DNA of 8,999 nt from Microbacteriaceae bacterium (lineage in GTDB: Bacteria; Actinomycetota; Actinomycetes; Actinomycetales; Microbacteriaceae): NCBI GenBank assembly GCA_003454135.1, contig DMKW01000038.1, forward strand, positions 1 through 8,999, in the 5' to 3' direction. Made by a program: the position numbers and the translations under genes. Position 1 is the first letter of the stretch. The number at the start of each line of letters is the position of its first letter. Shown in pieces: positions 6,705 through 8,999 of this stretch. The notes under the pieces were generated by a model. The model was not told the DNA's origin. It did no database searches and was given only the letters and a program-made list of their open reading frames with translations.

Positions 6705-8198
6705 ATGCTCGAGGGCCACCTCGAGGTGTACATGTTCGCCGTGTACTCCGCCCTCATCTGGGCCCTGTGGCTCGTCAAGCTCATCATCTCGAGCAGATAC
6801 AAGCCATTCACCGGCACGTTCACCGGCACCACGAGCGTCATCGTTCCCGTGCTCGACGAACCTCTCGACCTCTTTCGCGACGTGCTCGGGCGCATGGTCG
6901 AGCAGAAGCCCGGCGAGATCATCGTCGTCATCAACGGAGCGGTGAACCTGCCCCTCCAGGAGGTGTGCGAAGAATTCGCGCCGCTCGTGCGCTGGGTCCA
7001 CACCCCCATCCCGGGCAAGCGCAACGCCGTCATGATCGGCACCGAGCTGTCAACCGGCGACATCACGGTGCTTGTCGACTCAGACACGGTATGGACGGAA
7101 AACACTCTCTCCGAACTGCTCAAGCCGTTCGCGGAGGAGAGCGTGGGTGGCGTGACGACGCGCCAGCGCATCCTCGAACCGGAGCGCAGCTGGATCACCC
7201 GCTGGGCGGACTGGCTCGAGAACTCGCGGGCTCTCTACTCGATGCCCGCGCAGAGCGTGCTCGGGCAGGTCGGTTGCCTGCCGGGGCGCACGATCGCGTT
7301 CCGCCGCTCGATCATGATCAAGGTCATGGAGCGCTTCATGACCGAGCGCTACATGGGCGTCTTCCTCGAGGTGAGCGACGACCGCACCCTCACCAACCTC
7401 ACCCTCAAAGAGGGCTACCGCACGGTATACCAGTACACCTCGCTCGTCTACACGGATGCCCCGCTGCAGATCAAGAAGCTGTTCAAACAGCAGCTCCGCT
7501 GGGCTCGCGGCAGCCAGTACAACACGCTTCGGATGCTCCCCTGGATGCTCGGCCACGCGCCGGTGCTCGCACTCTTCTTCGTCATGGACATCGTGCTCCC
7601 GTTCCTGCTCGCCGGCGTCATCGGCGGCTGGGTCTACCGCAGCTTCACCGGCCAGGGCTACAACTTCTACGAGGGCATCCTCAAGGAATACGGCTGGCAG
7701 GGCGGCATCGCGCTCGTGATCGGCCTCATGGTCGTCTCTTCCGTGCTCAGCATGGCCATCCGCCAGATCAGGCACCTCTCAGAGAAGCCGAGCGACTTCT
7801 TCCGACTCCCCGTGTTCATCATCGTTTCGACGGCATTCCTCATGCCGGTGCGGCTCATGGGGTTCTTTCGCATGGGCCACGCGAGCGGATGGGGAACGCG
7901 AGCCGGTGCCTACGGCGGCGGCGCCTCGAACGACAGCGTCATGGGCGGACTGTCGGCATCGGCCGAGAGCGATGGCCTCAGCCTCGATGACGAACTCGCC
8001 GCGCTCGACTTCGAGCCCCGATCCTCGTCCCACCACTCCTCTGCCGTTCTCGAGGCGTCTCCGCGGCGTACCGCGCAGACCGTCGTGATCAGCAAGCCCA
8101 TTCCGAGTCGTCGACGTCTCAACCCGAAGGCCGCCTGGCCCTACGTCATCGGCATCGCCATATTCGCTTTGGAGGCGTATTTCATTGTCACTAATTAG
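6705..8198 (+). CDS. processive family 2 glycosyltransferase (hyaluronan/chitin/cellulose synthase-like), membrane
   Basis: It probably polymerises sugar nucleotides into a polysaccharide and exports the chain through its own membrane channel. From ATG 6705 (497 aa), one membrane helix (about 8-30) leads into a cytosolic GT-A domain (42-280). That domain has DSD (125-127) for the UDP/metal site, VGCLPGR (189-195) before the acceptor site, SDDR (224-227) as the catalytic-base motif and QQLRW (262-266) as the Q-x-x-R-W motif of processive synthases. Three membrane helices follow (about 284-311, 332-352, 366-388), then a polar tail and a last helix at 478-495. No PilZ domain is present. The start is uncertain. 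TTG 6573, GTG 6675 (GGGGA upstream), ATG 6705 and ATG 6732 (GAGG five bases upstream) are all in frame; codon use becomes normal from 6705. The polymer is unknown. The hydrolase gene overlaps its 3' end. Confidence 0.9.
   Translation: MLEGHLEVYMFAVYSALIWALWLVKLIISSRYKPFTGTFTGTTSVIVPVLDEPLDLFRDVLGRMVEQKPGEIIVVINGAVNLPLQEVCEEFAPLVRWVHTPIPGKRNAVMIGTELSTGDITVLVDSDTVWTENTLSELLKPFAEESVGGVTTRQRILEPERSWITRWADWLENSRALYSMPAQSVLGQVGCLPGRTIAFRRSIMIKVMERFMTERYMGVFLEVSDDRTLTNLTLKEGYRTVYQYTSLVYTDAPLQIKKLFKQQLRWARGSQYNTLRMLPWMLGHAPVLALFFVMDIVLPFLLAGVIGGWVYRSFTGQGYNFYEGILKEYGWQGGIALVIGLMVVSSVLSMAIRQIRHLSEKPSDFFRLPVFIIVSTAFLMPVRLMGFFRMGHASGWGTRAGAYGGGASNDSVMGGLSASAESDGLSLDDELAALDFEPRSSSHHSSAVLEASPRRTAQTVVISKPIPSRRRLNPKAAWPYVIGIAIFALEAYFIVTN
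8171..8175 (+). promoter_or_regulatory. ribosome binding site deciding the TTG start of the hydrolase gene
   Basis: GGAGG lies inside the last codons of the synthase gene, nine bases before TTG 8185. No ATG or GTG start is available between here and the membrane anchor, so this site is the main support for the TTG start and for translational coupling with the synthase. Confidence 0.6.
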
Positions 8199-8999
8199 GC
8201 TCACAGGATCCTGGTGGTCCGTCACCAGCACCCGGGCCCGTTGGACAGCCGTCGGCGCATCCGTTCTCGTGCTCGGTCTCCTCACCACGAGCGTGATCGT
8301 ATGGACCTCCCCGGCCAACCCGATCAACGCTGCCGTTGCGGCCGTCTCGAAGAAGTCGATTCAGGAGGACAAGGTGCTCGCGGAGCGAAATGCCCTGTTG
8401 AGCCAGGTCATCGCCCTTCAGAAGCAGCTCTCGAACAGCAAGCTGAGCCTCACCGCATCCAAGGCCCAGCTCGCCACAATCCAGCAGGAACTCTGGTCGG
8501 CGCAAGGCAAGCTCGACGCGACGCAGACGGCATCGGTCGCGGTCAAGGCGCCCACGAAGAGGGCGACCAAAACGACGGTGTCGACCGCGGCCCTCACCGT
8601 GCCGACCAAGGCGCAGATCATGAACCCGGGTTCGCGCTACTTCGGCCTGTTCACCGACCAGGCACCGTTCAATTGGGCGTCGTATAACGCCATAGGCGTC
8701 AAGATCGGCAGCCAGCCCAACTCGGTCGGCTACTTCGGCGGCTGGGACCAGAACTTCCGGGCGGATGTCGTGAGGGCGGCCTGGCAGCGCAACACGCTTC
8801 CCGTGCTCACCTGGGAGTCGCGCCCGATCAACGCGGCCAACAACGCGGTCGATGCGCCCGACTACACCCTCCCGAAAATCATCGGCGACCCCGCCGCCGG
8901 CGTGCCTGGCAATTTCGACGCCTACCTTCACCAGTACGCGAAGGACATCGTCGCATCCGGCCTGCCGCTCGGAATCCGTCTCGACCACGAAATGAACGG
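8185..8999 (+). CDS. membrane-anchored GH26-like glycoside hydrolase (3' end beyond the window)
   Basis: The frame is open from TTG 8185 to the window edge (271 codons) and overlaps the synthase stop by 14 bases. A short basic N-terminus with R5, R17 and R19 precedes one hydrophobic helix (about 22-41), a signal anchor or uncleaved signal peptide. Residues about 56-116 are rich in Leu, Gln, Lys and Ala in a coiled-coil pattern, followed by a Lys/Thr-rich linker (about 117-140). From about 148 a TIM-barrel hydrolase domain begins: YFGLFTDQAP (152-161), VLTWESR (207-213), NFDAYLHQYAKDI (243-255) and RLDHEMN (265-271). The last matches the HEMNG motif of glycoside hydrolase family 26, in which the Glu (here E269) is the acid/base; the nucleophile lies beyond the window. 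GH26 members cut beta-mannan, beta-1,3-xylan or mixed-linkage glucan. Coupled to the synthase, it likely trims or releases its polymer at the cell surface. The substrate is unknown. Confidence 0.82.
   Translation, partial: MSLIRLTGSWWSVTSTRARWTAVGASVLVLGLLTTSVIVWTSPANPINAAVAAVSKKSIQEDKVLAERNALLSQVIALQKQLSNSKLSLTASKAQLATIQQELWSAQGKLDATQTASVAVKAPTKRATKTTVSTAALTVPTKAQIMNPGSRYFGLFTDQAPFNWASYNAIGVKIGSQPNSVGYFGGWDQNFRADVVRAAWQRNTLPVLTWESRPINAANNAVDAPDYTLPKIIGDPAAGVPGNFDAYLHQYAKDIVASGLPLGIRLDHEMN

Noticed and set aside
6638..7990. Plus-strand frame of about 450 codons overlapping the synthase
   Set aside because: It is an out-of-frame translation of the synthase gene, very rich in Arg, His, Ala and Pro, with no motif.
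6158..8999. Mobile element or phage insertion carrying the polysaccharide genes
   Set aside because: No transposase, integrase, tRNA, terminal inverted repeats or target-site duplications are visible, and codon use of the right-hand genes resembles that of glnA2 and glnE.

Overview
The window is high-GC DNA with strongly G/C-ending codons. Its gene content is typical of Actinomycetota: a GSI-alpha type glutamine synthetase followed directly by glnE, and a two-domain glutamine-dependent NAD synthetase. I infer a member of the Microbacteriaceae or a close relative, but nothing in the sequence fixes the genus.

The left two thirds (1-6157) is conserved central metabolism. A glutamine-hydrolysing NAD+ synthetase (nadE, minus strand, 30-1769) is divergent from a glnA2-glnE pair (plus strand, 1821-3176 and 3197-6157), with only 51 bases between nadE and glnA2. 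GlnA2 makes glutamine, NadE consumes glutamine as its ammonia donor, and GlnE is the nucleotidyltransferase that switches the main glutamine synthetase on and off. The GlnA2 encoded here has Trp where adenylylated enzymes carry the target Tyr. GlnE therefore most likely acts on another glutamine synthetase outside the window.

A noncoding stretch of about 550 bases (6158-6704) follows. It holds overlapping GC-rich hairpins just after glnE and a family of short repeats: two exact copies of GTACCCCGTTTGGG exactly 22 bp apart, plus degenerate and inverted copies further on. It also holds a long inverted repeat (6453-6503) that encloses a strong Shine-Dalgarno sequence and a possible 10-codon leader ORF. 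This looks like a regulated control region for the genes to its right.

The right end (6705-8999) encodes the most interesting part, a two-gene polysaccharide unit. The first gene is a membrane-embedded processive family-2 glycosyltransferase of the hyaluronan/chitin/cellulose synthase type (DSD, SDDR and QQLRW motifs). The second overlaps its end and starts at a TTG behind a GGAGG site. It encodes a membrane-anchored, extracytoplasmic protein with a coiled-coil stalk and a GH26-like (mannanase/lichenase family) glycoside hydrolase domain, and it is cut by the window edge inside the HEMNG catalytic motif. A polymer-making synthase translationally coupled to a surface-tethered hydrolase fits a synthase-dependent exopolysaccharide system. 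The polymer cannot be told from sequence, and I do not recognise this GT2+GH26 pairing as a characterised system.
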